Shown in pieces: positions 1 through 9,061 of a stretch of 64,000 nt of DNA (position 1 is its first letter; each line of letters begins with the position of its first letter). Where the stretch lies: NCBI RefSeq assembly GCF_038004425.1, contig NZ_JBBORC010000001.1, positions 3,671,501 to 3,735,500 on the forward strand, read 5' to 3'. The notes below the pieces were generated by a model. The model made no database searches. It was not told where the DNA came from and saw nothing but the letters and a program-made list of their open reading frames with translations. Both the position numbers and the translations under genes were made by a program. Origin of the DNA: Solibacillus sp. FSL W7-1464. Lineage in GTDB: Bacteria; Bacillota; Bacilli; Bacillales_A; Planococcaceae.

Positions 1-162
1 TCCTACTGCAGCCCCCACAAAGATTGGCAGTAAAGCAATTTCTGTATATGAGAGTGAAATTTTAAATATAAGAAAATTTATATCAGCTAAATAACCGATA
101 AAATATAAAACGGCTATTGTTGCAAACGAGGCAAGTAATGGAATCCAAAATACTTTTCCCAT
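1..162 (-). CDS. membrane protein, N-terminal part only (runs off the window)
   Basis: An open frame on the minus strand begins with ATG at 162, preceded by GGAG about 8 bases upstream, and runs off the left edge after 54 codons. The visible peptide is mostly hydrophobic, with a segment near residues 6-24 (IPLLASFATIAVLYFIGYL) and a second hydrophobic stretch near the edge (EIALLPIFVGAAVG). It looks like the start of a multi-pass membrane protein. I cannot name the family from this much sequence. It follows the downstream chromosomal genes in the same direction. Confidence 0.55.
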   Translation of the reverse strand, partial: MGKVFWIPLLASFATIAVLYFIGYLADINFLIFKISLSYTEIALLPIFVGAAVG

Positions 163-203
163 TATTTCATCTCCGTTCTATTCTATTTATTGTCCATTAG
201 CTT

Positions 204-1112
204 TTAATCAACCAAATTTAATTCTCCCTTATACCAAGTCGGTACAGGATTGTTCATACCGTCAAACCATTCCAAAACATTTTTGGCCTGATTTTCCATT
301 ATGTTTAAATCGTCTTCCCCGTAATCTAAAGCCCAGGCAAGGGATGACAGCATATTACTGCTAATATAAAAAGTAAGTAGTGAGAAAAACTCCATCGGCG
401 GTGTTCCGTTAAAATAACCGTTAAGCTGCCCTGTAGCAAAGTACGGGCTGATATCGGCGCTCCACACGATCCGGTTAAACTCTTCCCATGGGTCACCATA
501 GTCACTGCGGTTAAAGTCAATTACATACAGCTCTTTCTGCGGAGAAATAACCATATTCCCGACATGGAAGTCACCATGATGAAAACATTGCTCCCTGCCT
601 TCCAAGAGGTGTCTGTTCTCTTCAATATACCGAATAATTTTATCGTCACCAGCTATTTTTACATCACATTCCTGGTACATTTTAATTTTACTGTCCGCTT
701 TACGGTTAAATCGCGTTGCCCATTCTTCCTGCTCTGCCGGTGCAGAAATGCTGTGAACTTCCTTCAGTATTTGCCCTGATTTCACCCCTAGTGAATACTG
801 TTCGGCTTCTGACAGGTTCGGCAGTATGTGCTCCGCGTCTTCACCGTCACACCAAAGGAAAATAGTATAGACACTTTTGCCGTTGTCACACACTCCAAAA
901 TCAACAGGCCATGAAACAGGCAAGCCCCTTTCAGCCAAACACTTTATAATTTCATATTCACTTTTCTTTTTGTCATATTCTGCGATATCGCATATGCGAA
1001 GCAACAGCCTCTCATTTGTAACTGTTTCAATATAGTACTTTTTATCGTCCGACCATCCCTTATGGATCGCTTCAATTTTTTTGAATGTATTGTAGTTTTT
1101 TATATCGACCAT
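204..1112 (-). CDS. APH-family (aminoglycoside phosphotransferase-like) kinase
   Basis: Predicted cytoplasmic small-molecule kinase of the APH/choline-kinase fold, 302 aa. The C-terminal half has the Brenner-type catalytic motif CFHHGDFHVGNM followed by VIDFNRSDYGDP, the usual catalytic-loop and metal-binding aspartates. The N-terminal part (KGWSDDKKYYIET) fits the ATP-binding lobe. A longer frame opens at 1178, but the ATG at 1112 has GGAGG six bases upstream and begins in the expected place, so I chose it. The substrate cannot be told from sequence; many relatives act on metabolites rather than antibiotics. It lies outside the transposon. Confidence 0.8.
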   Translation of the reverse strand: MVDIKNYNTFKKIEAIHKGWSDDKKYYIETVTNERLLLRICDIAEYDKKKSEYEIIKCLAERGLPVSWPVDFGVCDNGKSVYTIFLWCDGEDAEHILPNLSEAEQYSLGVKSGQILKEVHSISAPAEQEEWATRFNRKADSKIKMYQECDVKIAGDDKIIRYIEENRHLLEGREQCFHHGDFHVGNMVISPQKELYVIDFNRSDYGDPWEEFNRIVWSADISPYFATGQLNGYFNGTPPMEFFSLLTFYISSNMLSSLAWALDYGEDDLNIMENQAKNVLEWFDGMNNPVPTWYKGELNLVD

Positions 1113-1204
1113 AGAGTTCCTCCACTTGTTAGAAATTGTATGTATTAGTTTAACATATTCAAGTACATCATTTTCCAAATCAGTTGAGATTCATATTCTA
1201 AAAT

Positions 1205-1921
1205 TTATAGTAAATGCAGATAATATCCGATCAGTCCAAACCCGATTAATATGCCGCATAAAATCTTGAATACAGAAGTTTTTTGAAGTGCGGGATATAA
1301 GATTTCCGATACGGTAACTATAAAAATCATCCCCATCGCGAAACTCATGAAGATAGTATTGATTAACGAATGAACAAGAAAACTACCGATAAAAGCCCCT
1401 AAAGCTACCGGAACCGATACGATTAGTGAAATTACTAAAACAGTAAATAGATTAAATCCAGCCAAAATTAAAGGAATAAACAAAATTATTCCCTCGGGAA
1501 TACTATGAAACAAAAGTGTTTGCAGTAAGGCCTTTGTAAGCTCGGGTTGTTCATTGGCCCCTAGCGTGATTCCAATCGGTAAATTGTGAACCGCAAAACT
1601 AAGCATTAATATTAAGCCAGTTCGAATATATAATTTCTTTGTTGTGTGACTGTCTTTATCTTGTTTGAAGTGCAATCTGCTATGCAGCACTTTGAACAGC
1701 ATCATCCCTAGAATAAATCCGATAATCGTACTGAACCAGCCGCCCGATTCTACAGCTTCCGGGAGTACTTCAAAACTGATCAAACCTAGAATTACTCCTG
1801 TACAAAGCGCATACATAATATGTGCTCTTTGGTTAATTCCTTTAAAAAGCCAAGCGACCGTGCCACCAATGAATATACCTGCAGAAGTCCAAAAAAAACC
1901 TAGGAGCCACATCAATATCAC
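1205..1921 (-). CDS. ZIP-family divalent metal transporter
   Basis: Integral membrane protein of 238 aa with about eight hydrophobic segments. The transport-site motifs of ZIP proteins are visible: HNLPIGITLG in one helix and HSIPEGIILFIP in the next, supplying the paired His and Glu metal ligands. ZIP proteins move Zn, Mn or Fe into the cytoplasm (family knowledge); the metal is not certain here. A His-containing loop (HSRLHFKQDKDSH) lies near residues 80-92. It stands alone on the minus strand, with a hairpin terminator of the neighbouring ABC genes upstream of it. It is chromosomal, not transposon cargo. Confidence 0.85.
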   Translation of the reverse strand: MILMWLLGFFWTSAGIFIGGTVAWLFKGINQRAHIMYALCTGVILGLISFEVLPEAVESGGWFSTIIGFILGMMLFKVLHSRLHFKQDKDSHTTKKLYIRTGLILMLSFAVHNLPIGITLGANEQPELTKALLQTLLFHSIPEGIILFIPLILAGFNLFTVLVISLIVSVPVALGAFIGSFLVHSLINTIFMSFAMGMIFIVTVSEILYPALQKTSVFKILCGILIGFGLIGYYLHLL

Positions 1922-1980
1922 CTTTCACTGAGTATAGTTAGTCGTATGGTTAATGCGGATGATTTATGAACGTAAAAAAA

Positions 1981-2014
1981 CCGTATTTAAGTAGGGGCCT
2001 ACTTTAAATACGGT
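1981..2014 (-). terminator. Rho-independent terminator of the ABC transporter operon
   Basis: The arms CCGTATTTAAGTAGG and CCTACTTTAAATACGG pair with one bulged base. On the minus strand the stem is followed by a run of Ts (As at 1974-1980). It sits just after the stop codon of the ABC ATPase gene. Confidence 0.8.
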
Positions 2015-2032
2015 AAATATAATTTAATTTGA

Positions 2033-2710
2033 TTATGCTTCCAAAGTTAAAAGTCCGTCTTCCATACGGTAAACTTTATCGCAAAACTCCAGCATACGTT
2101 CGTCATGGGTTACCATGATTGCGGCTTTATTGCGTTCTTTAACTTCTTTTCGGATTTGCTTTACGACTTCAAATGCACGCTTAGAATCTAAGCTTGCTGT
2201 TGGTTCATCCGCTAAAATGATGTTTGAATTATTGACGAACGCACGGGCGATTGCAACACGCTGCCGTTCCCCACCCGATAGTTCATTCGGGAATTTGTTC
2301 AACTTCTCACCTAACCCTAATTCTGTTAATAATGTTTTCGCAAATATTGTATCTTCCGCTGTTACTTTGCCTTTCATTTTGCGTACTAGCAGCAACTGAT
2401 CCAACACTGTTAAATACGGAATTAAGTTGGATGTTTGTAAAATGAACCCGACATCTGTTAAGCGGAAAGTCGATAGATCTTTTTCTTTCATCTTGCCGAT
2501 ATCTGTACCGTTAACAAGTACTTCACCTGTCGATGGCTGAAGTAATGCCCCAGCAATCGACAAAAGTGTACTTTTCCCTGAACCTGATGGACCGATAATA
2601 GCGATGAACTCACCCGGGTTTACTGTAAGGGATACATTTTTAAGTGCATCCACTGTAGAGTCCCCTTCTTTAAATGATTTCGTTACGTTTTTCAGTACTA
2701 AACCTGTCAT
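2033..2710 (-). CDS. ABC transporter ATP-binding protein (MacB/LolD type)
   Basis: Cytoplasmic ATPase subunit, 225 aa, a typical length. It shows Walker A GPSGSGKST, a Q-loop region GFILQTSN, the signature LSGGERQR, Walker B NIILADEPT and the switch His in MVTHDE. This LolD/MacB-like subgroup usually works with an FtsX-type permease. That permease gene lies immediately upstream and ends at 2711, so the stop and start codons abut, which suggests one operon and coupled translation. The substrate is unknown; relatives extrude peptides, lipids or drugs. A terminator follows the gene. Confidence 0.9.
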   Translation of the reverse strand: MTGLVLKNVTKSFKEGDSTVDALKNVSLTVNPGEFIAIIGPSGSGKSTLLSIAGALLQPSTGEVLVNGTDIGKMKEKDLSTFRLTDVGFILQTSNLIPYLTVLDQLLLVRKMKGKVTAEDTIFAKTLLTELGLGEKLNKFPNELSGGERQRVAIARAFVNNSNIILADEPTASLDSKRAFEVVKQIRKEVKERNKAAIMVTHDERMLEFCDKVYRMEDGLLTLEA

Positions 2711-3823
2711 TTATTCCACTCTCCCAATCGCTGTTAAAGGATCAATTTTTGTCACTTGGCGGGCTGAAATAACAGAACCTAAAACGGATACAATCAATAA
2801 CACAATCGCATATAAAATAACCATTTTAAAGTCTAAGTTAAATGGCATTCCCTCTGGAAAAACAAGAGCTGTCAAGTACGTTAATATAATGCCGGCAATG
2901 ATGCTGATCAGTGATAACACGAATACTTGTGAAATAATCGATTTTTTAATAAAGCTGTCTGATGCACCAATTGCTTTCATGACACCAAACTGCTGTGTTT
3001 TCTGCAAAATGAATACATAGAAGAATACCGCAATAATAATAGCTGAAATGATGAACAGGAAGGCAAGCATCATATAGATTGTTCCGCTTTCTTCTTTATA
3101 ACCTGGCATTCCCATTACTGCTTCTGATTTTGTAAATATTTCAATTTCATCAAAGTTGTTTTCGATTTTTTCAGCGTCAATTTCTGTACCTTGTAATGCA
3201 ACGATTGCTACTGGACTCTCTAGACCATTATCTGATTCTGGTGCTGCAAAAGCATAGCTTTGCCAAACGTCCAAGTTTACAAATACACTTGGCAAATGGT
3301 TGAATGTTTCACCTTTTGTTATGCCGACTACTGTTAATTCGATGCTAGAGCTTGTCACTTCGATTGTATCACCGATTTCGTAACCTTTTTCTTGTAATGA
3401 TTCGTCAATGATAACACCCGACTTATCTTCAGCAGACAATTGTTTACCTGCTACAACTTTTGGCTCGATAAACTTACCTGGTTCGATTCCAAGGAATGCT
3501 ACGTCTACTTTATCTTTCGCATCCGGTGACTTCACGATAACAGTAGATTGTCCAAATTTAGCGGCCTCTTTGACACCATATTGCCCTTCCACATCATCTG
3601 CAATCGTACCCGTTACCTTCGTTTTCATCATTGTTGCTTCAGAGCCTTCTTCATAAATAAAAAGATCTCCGTCAATATTTTTCATTGTTGCTGCGGCTAA
3701 TGACGATAAGCCATTACCTAATCCCGATAAAATAAATACAAGCCATGCGATAAGCATAATAATTGCGCCAATCATCATGAAACGTTTTTTCGCGTGTTTC
3801 ATTTCTTTAATTGCTAAAAACAT
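2711..3823 (-). CDS. ABC transporter permease (FtsX/MacB type)
   Basis: Membrane subunit of 370 aa. There is an N-terminal transmembrane helix (residues about 15-38), then a large extracytoplasmic domain to about residue 245, then three C-terminal helices forming the FtsX-like permease domain (the segment FGVMKAIGASDSFIKKSII is typical). It pairs with the ATPase encoded directly downstream. GGAGG lies 9 bases before its ATG. It was the first gene downstream of the glmS terminator before the Tn7-like insertion; its promoter region now abuts the distal end of the transposon. Confidence 0.88.
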   Translation of the reverse strand: MFLAIKEMKHAKKRFMMIGAIIMLIAWLVFILSGLGNGLSSLAAATMKNIDGDLFIYEEGSEATMMKTKVTGTIADDVEGQYGVKEAAKFGQSTVIVKSPDAKDKVDVAFLGIEPGKFIEPKVVAGKQLSAEDKSGVIIDESLQEKGYEIGDTIEVTSSSIELTVVGITKGETFNHLPSVFVNLDVWQSYAFAAPESDNGLESPVAIVALQGTEIDAEKIENNFDEIEIFTKSEAVMGMPGYKEESGTIYMMLAFLFIISAIIIAVFFYVFILQKTQQFGVMKAIGASDSFIKKSIISQVFVLSLISIIAGIILTYLTALVFPEGMPFNLDFKMVILYAIVLLIVSVLGSVISARQVTKIDPLTAIGRVE

Positions 3824-4100
3824 TTTAAATCCTCCTTAGTTTATATAGGCACCGATTCTTCAATTGTTCTATTTACTGGAAAACTGACCACCTCTAAATA
3901 AGTTATCCTATTTTTAAAAACTATATTTTAATAGTAAATTATAGCTATTAAAAATTGGATAAATTTAATTTTCTTCTATTTCGTTTATAGTATAGACCTT
4001 AAATATGAACTTTATATAAACTATTTAATATTTTATATAGAAGTTTTGCGAAGGGTAGTTAGTTATATTAATATAAAAAACCATTCGCTTATTTAATAGA
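3824..4100. other. AT-rich intergenic flank, left of the transposon
   Basis: No coding frame is convincing here. It must contain the promoter of the ABC permease operon (minus strand); AT-rich candidates lie around 3920-3990, but I cannot choose one. Its right end holds the distal arm of the former glmS terminator. Confidence 0.5.
4081..4092 (-). terminator. orphaned distal arm of the split glmS terminator
   Basis: CCATTCGCTTAT here is the reverse complement of the arm next to glmS at 62672-62682. On the minus strand it is followed by a run of Ts (As at 4074-4080). Removing the transposon and one duplication copy rebuilds a hairpin with an 8-base loop region and a T tail, a normal Rho-independent terminator just after glmS. 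Confidence 0.85.
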
Positions 4101-4105
4101 TAAGC
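4101..4105. repeat. 5-bp target duplication TAAGC, left copy
   Basis: TAAGC directly precedes the terminal TGTTAAA of the element. The same five bases follow the other end at 62672-62676. Five-base duplications are characteristic of Tn7-family transposition. Confidence 0.93.
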
Positions 4106-4245
4106 TGTTAAACGGAAATAAAGTTGTGGACTGTAATAAGTGAAAAGTCTTATATTTAAGTATACTTAAGGTAATAATGTCGCATCCCAATTTCCTAGTT
4201 TCATCCATATCAATTTTAGAGCAGCATGAAATAAAGATATGGACT
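4106..4245. repeat. distal (left-type) transposon end with TnsB-like sites
   Basis: After the terminal TGTTAAA, two direct copies of the TnsB-like site can be read: GGAAATAAAGTTGTGGACTG at 4114-4133 and TGAAATAAAGATATGGACTC at 4226-4245. They are about 112 bases apart. Tn7 likewise has spaced sites at its left end and packed sites at its right end. A third left site, expected by analogy, is not clear to me. Confidence 0.85.
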
Positions 4246-4331
4246 CAATACCTAAAAATTTATTTCTGGTAAGCCACTTATGTATCAAATATTACTACTT
4301 TGTATTTATCCTTTTCTTTCCCAACCATTAT

Positions 4332-5197
4332 TCAAAATTTCTTATTAGAGACTTGCATAATCTCCTCTAAATGTTTTTCTGCTTTTGGTTCTAGTTTCCT
4401 TAATCCACTAATCGCAAGTATTTTATATTTTTTTATTTCATCATCTTTAAAATGATTTTCAATACATTGATCAATCAAGCGAATTTGATAATCTCCCTTT
4501 GATTCTATAAAAGATGAAATATATTTTGCTGATATTGGGTACTTCTCTTTCAACCTCATATCCATACCTATTCTTGTATATAAAGTGAACTGAGTTCTTT
4601 TAATTATTTTCCCAGCTTGTTTTTCGTATAAAGACCAATCGTTTAGTATACTTTTGGCTTTCTTTAATAAATTTAAATCTCTTTCATGGTTTATTTTTTC
4701 ACTTGTTTTACTCTTACCTCTTTGGGAATTCGGTAAGTTTAACTCTAACCATTTGTTGTCATAGCGAGCTAGTCTAGCATACAGACTTTGATTTTTATCA
4801 TGTAATTCTGAACGAGAATAATTTGGAAATTTATCGAGTATTTTTAGCCACTCTTCCTTATCCGCGTTTTCTTGAATACGTATTTTTTCTTTAAGCTCTT
4901 GTTTTTTCTTCATCTTCCCAATTTCTACATAGTTATGGCCTTCTCTTATTCTTCTTAAAACCGTCCCATTACTTATATTTGTTATTTTAGCTATGTCTTT
5001 TACAGACATTCCTTTACTAACTAGAATGTCAAATTCTCTCTCCCACTCTTTTCCTTTCGCCTTTACCCTATGATGGAAAGCTTTTATTTCATACGGATTT
5101 TTCTCTCCATCATATAAAACATAAGCAAAACCACAACTACATGTAAATAACCCCTGAAACACGTCTCTATTTGTATTGTGAGTAATAGTAGTGTTGG
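4332..5197 (-). pseudogene. second tnsD/tniQ paralogue, 3' fragment
   Basis: C-terminal part (286 codons) of a TnsD/TniQ-type target-selection protein. It begins with a zinc-site-like CSCGFAY segment, continues through a helix-turn-helix-like stretch (SVKDIAKITNISNGTVLRRI) and ends KKF. The open frame extends 32 codons into the IS21 end, which is why a spurious start exists at 5288. The 5' fragment is at 7825-8805. Removing the IS and one GTTGG copy joins them in frame across EVISN-TTITHNT to give a 613-aa protein that aligns end to end with the TnsD at 54294-56066. It lies about 226 bases inside the distal transposon end. Confidence 0.85.
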
Positions 5198-5295
5198 TGA
5201 GTACTGCGGAGCGTTTGAGCCAGCAGTGCGGAACTTTAAGCCAGTGAATGCGGAGTTTTGAGCCACCGATTGCGGACAATTGAGCCACTTTTAAG

Positions 5296-5340
5296 AAAAG
5301 GAAAACAACTACTGAAATTGCAGCTAGTTGTTTTCCTTTT
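5296..5340 (-). terminator. hairpin after istB in IS21 copy A
   Basis: AAAAGGAAAACAACT pairs with AGTTGTTTTCCTTTT around a 15-base loop. It lies just downstream of istB and carries T runs in both directions. The same hairpin occurs in copy B at about 48028-48072. Confidence 0.75.
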
Positions 5341-5355
5341 TAATTTGAAAATAAT

Positions 5356-6114
5356 CTATCGCTTAAGTGGTTTTAGACCATGGCGCTCGCGCATCGAGAC
5401 TTCGCCATCAATTAAAATGTGGTAAGAATCATGTACAATACGGTCTAAGATAGCGTCTGCGATTTGGGCATGGCCAAGTTTCGCGTACCAGCCTTCCGGC
5501 GCAAATTGAGAACAGAAGATAGTTGAGGCCTTTTTTAAACGAGCCTCCACAATTTCGAAAACGTTTAAAACTTGTTCCTCTGATAGGTCTGTTAAAAGCC
5601 ATTCGTCTATAATGAGTAAATCGATTTTTTTGTAATGCTGAATAAGTTTTCGGTAGCTGCCATCTGCTTCATATTTCGCTACAGCTAGTTCATCTAGTAG
5701 TTCCGGGAGGCGTATATATTTAACTTTGTGAAATTGACGGCAGGCATGAACACCGAATGCATTGGCTATATAGCTTTTTCCGTTGCCTGAAGCGCCCATT
5801 AAAATGATGTTGTGGTGATTTTGAATGTAGTTTCCTGTAGCTAATTCTAAGATGAGGTTTTTATCTAAACGGCGATCTGGATGGTATTCAATATCTTCAA
5901 TGGCAGCCGACGGCTCATTGAACGTCGCTTGTTTGATTAAACGAGCGAGTTTATTCGATTTGCGGCGATCATATTCTGTATCTGTTAAGAGACTAAAAAG
6001 ATCATTAAAATCCATATCACGATAGGCTGGATTTTGGTTGATTTCCTGATAGAGTTCCGCCATTGCGCTTAAACCCATTTCTGAAAGCTTACGTAGTGTT
6101 TCTTGTTTACTCAT
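5356..6114 (-). CDS. istB: IS21-family helper ATPase IstB
   Basis: AAA+ ATPase of 252 aa that assists the IstA transposase in target choice and strand transfer (family knowledge). Walker A is GASGNGKSY and Walker B is IDLLIIDEW. The start ATG overlaps the istA stop (6111-6114, ATGA), suggesting coupled translation, with GGAGG just upstream. The protein is identical in the second copy at 47254-48012. Confidence 0.95.
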   Translation of the reverse strand: MSKQETLRKLSEMGLSAMAELYQEINQNPAYRDMDFNDLFSLLTDTEYDRRKSNKLARLIKQATFNEPSAAIEDIEYHPDRRLDKNLILELATGNYIQNHHNIILMGASGNGKSYIANAFGVHACRQFHKVKYIRLPELLDELAVAKYEADGSYRKLIQHYKKIDLLIIDEWLLTDLSEEQVLNVFEIVEARLKKASTIFCSQFAPEGWYAKLGHAQIADAILDRIVHDSYHILIDGEVSMRERHGLKPLKR

Positions 6115-7652
6115 TTTTTCTCCCTCCCGAAATAAGCAGCACCACGTGTAAATCCGTGATTTTCATTCGAAGTTTTTATGGATGGTACGCTCTTTGTTTT
6201 TGAAGCCTGTTTTGTTCTTTCTAATAGGCCTTTTAAAACTGTATTAGAGGGGCTTGATGAGATTTCAAGTAACGTCTTAATGGCTTGCTCAAGTTCTTCT
6301 GCCGTATATTTCTTCACCATGTTTTGTAATGTACTTAAAATTTGGAGTGCTTTTTTCTCTACATGATTTTCTAAAATATACGCGACATATTTTTCCGTAA
6401 ATGAACCGATGGTTGTTGCCCATTTAGTTACGTTTTCAGGATTATGTTCTACGTAAGAACGATGGTGATCTGGCATATGATCAATGTTTGTAGAATATTG
6501 TCCTATCTCACCTTTTAATCGTTTATGGGATGCAATTCGTGCTTCTTTAAAGTACACTTCAATTAGATCTGTTGTTAAACGAATATCGACCGATTCACGG
6601 GCGTATTCGTAAGGGACGGAATAATACATGCGTTCAACTTGGATGTGGTAGTTCAGTTGAACCTTGGCGGTTTTCCATTCCGTCATTTTGAAGCGTGTTT
6701 GAGGCAGTTGCTGGAGAGTGCTTTTCTCTTCTTCCTCAAATACGCTTTTTCGTGTTCCTGGACGTTTTTGAAAATCGGTTGTGTTGATTTCTTCTAATTT
6801 TTCAGCGATATACTGATTCAGCTCGTTAATGTGAAAACACTGTGCGTTGCGTAATGCAGCGATGATTTGTCTTGAGGCATGTCCTACGCTACCTTCGGCA
6901 CTTGGCTTATCTTTTGGCTTTTGCACACGACTTGGCACGATAACTGTACGATAGTGATCAGCCAGTTCACGGTATGCCTCATTTAAAACAGATTCTTCGC
7001 GTTTCGCTTTAATGACACCGGTTTTTAAATTATCAGGTACAAGGGTTTCCGTAACACCACCAAAATAATCGAAGGCATGGATGTGTGCTGTTAACCAACT
7101 CGTCGATTTCATGTCTAAAAAAGCTTCTACATACATCATTTGGCTGTACGGCAAAGCAGCGACGAATACATACGCAGGCATTTCTTCACCTGTTGCACGG
7201 TCTCGAATAGAGAGTGTTGCACCAGCCCAATCGACTTCCATAATTTCACCTGGCTTGCGTCTTAGCGGCATCGTTAGTTTAAATTTTCGCGCATAATGAC
7301 CATATTTTTCAGCGAATGTCCGATAGGCATAGGGGATTTTCTCTGCTTCCTTTGCAGCTAGCGCGTACTCGTGATGTAAAAGTTTGAGCGTCACATGCTT
7401 TTTCTGTAATTCTTTATGCACCTTCTCCCAATCCACAGGATAATAGCCTTTTTCAATTGGCTGTTTCTCGGGGTAAAGATATTCCTCTAGCCAAGCGTTT
7501 GTCATCGTGTCGTTTAACAAAGTAATCCTGAGATTTCTCGCACGTTGGATTACGTCAGATATGGTATTGCGAGAGTGTCCGGTGCTAGCGCTAATCGTTC
7601 TTTGGCTAATGCCATCAAAGGAAAGAGCTAGTATTTTACGGTAATCAATCAT
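6111..7652 (-). CDS. istA: IS21-family transposase IstA
   Basis: Transposase of 513 aa. An N-terminal helix-turn-helix (GISQRTISASTGHSRNTISDV, about residues 14-34) is followed by a DDE integrase core: EVDWAGATL, LVPDNLKTGV and the Glu region KPSAEGSVGHA. The start is preceded by AGGAGG. Intact, with no frameshift. It forms an operon with istB. An identical protein is encoded by 45716-47257. Confidence 0.95.
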   Translation of the reverse strand: MIDYRKILALSFDGISQRTISASTGHSRNTISDVIQRARNLRITLLNDTMTNAWLEEYLYPEKQPIEKGYYPVDWEKVHKELQKKHVTLKLLHHEYALAAKEAEKIPYAYRTFAEKYGHYARKFKLTMPLRRKPGEIMEVDWAGATLSIRDRATGEEMPAYVFVAALPYSQMMYVEAFLDMKSTSWLTAHIHAFDYFGGVTETLVPDNLKTGVIKAKREESVLNEAYRELADHYRTVIVPSRVQKPKDKPSAEGSVGHASRQIIAALRNAQCFHINELNQYIAEKLEEINTTDFQKRPGTRKSVFEEEEKSTLQQLPQTRFKMTEWKTAKVQLNYHIQVERMYYSVPYEYARESVDIRLTTDLIEVYFKEARIASHKRLKGEIGQYSTNIDHMPDHHRSYVEHNPENVTKWATTIGSFTEKYVAYILENHVEKKALQILSTLQNMVKKYTAEELEQAIKTLLEISSSPSNTVLKGLLERTKQASKTKSVPSIKTSNENHGFTRGAAYFGREKK

Positions 7653-7824
7653 AAAAAATCCTCCTGTTCTGAAGTGTCATGCTGGGTGGCATGCTCCTTC
7701 ATTATACAGGAGGTTTAAGGGAATATATGTAAGTGGCTCAAAGTTTCCGCACTCGGTGGCTCAATTGTCCGCATTGAGTGGCTTAATGTTCCGCACTAGT
7801 GGTCTTTTTTGATCGCAATATTCA

Positions 7825-8805
7825 GTTGGAAATTACTTCTTCTAAATAATGCTTTGATAATGGATTCATACATGGCCACGGCCCTGTTCCAAATGGTTGA
7901 TACTGAGGTGTTGCATTAAGGAAATTTTCAACTGATTCATTCAAGGTCATCATTAATAAAATATGTCTAATTGGATGTATATTTTTTAATCTTTCAACAC
8001 TTAAATGTGATAACCAATCATTTTTTAACGGATTAGAATTAAGTACATCCAATGTTTCCTCATTAAACCTTGCCAGTATTAAATTAGCTAATTTACTTTT
8101 TATTTGTATAGGTTGACTTCCAATTCCGCTGATTTTAATAAACTCATAATACTTTTCATAAAGGTCCCTGTAACTTATGGCGTCTACTTTATTTTTAAAG
8201 AAATATTCTACATTTCCTGATATATCTAACAATATCTCAAAAACCTTATTTTCTAGTTCAACTTCTTCTGATAAGTTCATATTATGATCTGGCATTATAA
8301 ATATATTTATAGGATTTTTTTTTATATTTATATTTAATTTGAATAGAGCTTTTTTGTGCTTACTACATACCATTACTCCCGGAACTTGGAATATTCTATT
8401 CCAAAAACATTCACCATGATTTTCCAACTCTTCTTTAACGCACTCGCTACAATAAAAGAAATTCTCTTTTTCAGGAATGTCCCAGGTGAACCTTTTTCTA
8501 CTCTTCACATAAATATCTAAAGAACTTGAAGTAACAGGTCTTCCATTCATAAATGGGGCGTAAAATGGAAAGATGGTATGGTCATATAAAAAATAATCTT
8601 CTGTATATTCATTTGAAAAATGTTTGATTTTAGATACAAGTATATTTATGTGGGCAATATAATCTTCATACATAACGGGCCACACAATATCAAATGTATC
8701 CTTTATAGCTTTTCTTTTAGATACAATCCCCATATGACTAGCGTATCTAGCAGCTAAGCTATAAATACTTTCATTTTTATATGGTTGAGGAAAATAACCA
8801 AACAT
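7825..8805 (-). pseudogene. second tnsD/tniQ paralogue, 5' fragment
   Basis: The first 327 residues of a TniQ/TnsD protein. It starts MFGYFPQPYKNESIYSLAAR, the typical TniQ opening, has a CCCH zinc-binding set (CSECVKEE then VCSKH, about residues 120-152) and the conserved HPIRHILLMMTL and PFGTGPWPC segments near the break. The frame meets TGA, the first codon of the IS21 end, straight after EVISN. In Tn7-like elements TniQ-family proteins choose the target site. Why this element has two is open: an alternative target, or a relic of another element. Confidence 0.88.
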
Positions 8806-8904
8806 TAAAGTTTCACCTACTTAAATTAATATATTAGTTTTATACTAACACCCTTTAATAAGTAGCACATACAATTTTTATTTTCATATGGTAGACAATA
8901 AAAA

Positions 8905-8937
8905 GTGTAGAGCACCTGTTTATTAGGTGCTCTACAC
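8905..8937 (-). terminator. terminator after the SpoIIP-like gene
   Basis: GTGTAGAGCACCT pairs perfectly with AGGTGCTCTACAC around a 7-base loop. On the minus strand TTTTTATT follows. It lies about 125 bases after the stop of the SpoIIP-like gene. The rest of 8806-9061 shows nothing else I can support, except that the promoter of the second tnsD must lie near 8810-8870. Confidence 0.85.
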
Positions 8938-9061
8938 ATCCATAAAAATTTTATTCTCTGGTAAACTAAAAGTTAGCGAAATAAAGTGTAGCTCTCATAT
9001 CTGCAATATATATCAATATTAGCGTTAATCAACCTGATATTACTTAAAGAGACTCTAAATT

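Larger units (their letters stand above)
5198..7824 (-). mobile_element. IS21-family element, copy A (2627 bp)
   Basis: Ends are TGAGTACTGCGG on the left and, read inward from the right, TGAATATTGCGA; both have the TG...CA rule of IS21. A 5-base duplication GTTGG flanks it (5193-5197 and 7825-7829). Each end has several repeats of the type GCGGA-n-TTGAGCCA, presumably IstA binding sites. It encodes istA and istB with a 4-base overlap. It interrupts the second tnsD. The length and both proteins are identical to copy B at 45544-48170, which points to a recent duplication. Confidence 0.95.

Noticed and set aside
204-1112. Aminoglycoside resistance gene
   Set aside because: Only the general APH kinase fold can be recognised; it is chromosomal and has no specific resistance signature I can name.
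5084-5288. Genuine start of a gene at 5288 (or a separate 60-aa gene at 5084-5266)
   Set aside because: These frames arise from IS21 end repeats joined to the tnsD2 fragment; they have no ribosome site and are not native coding sequence.
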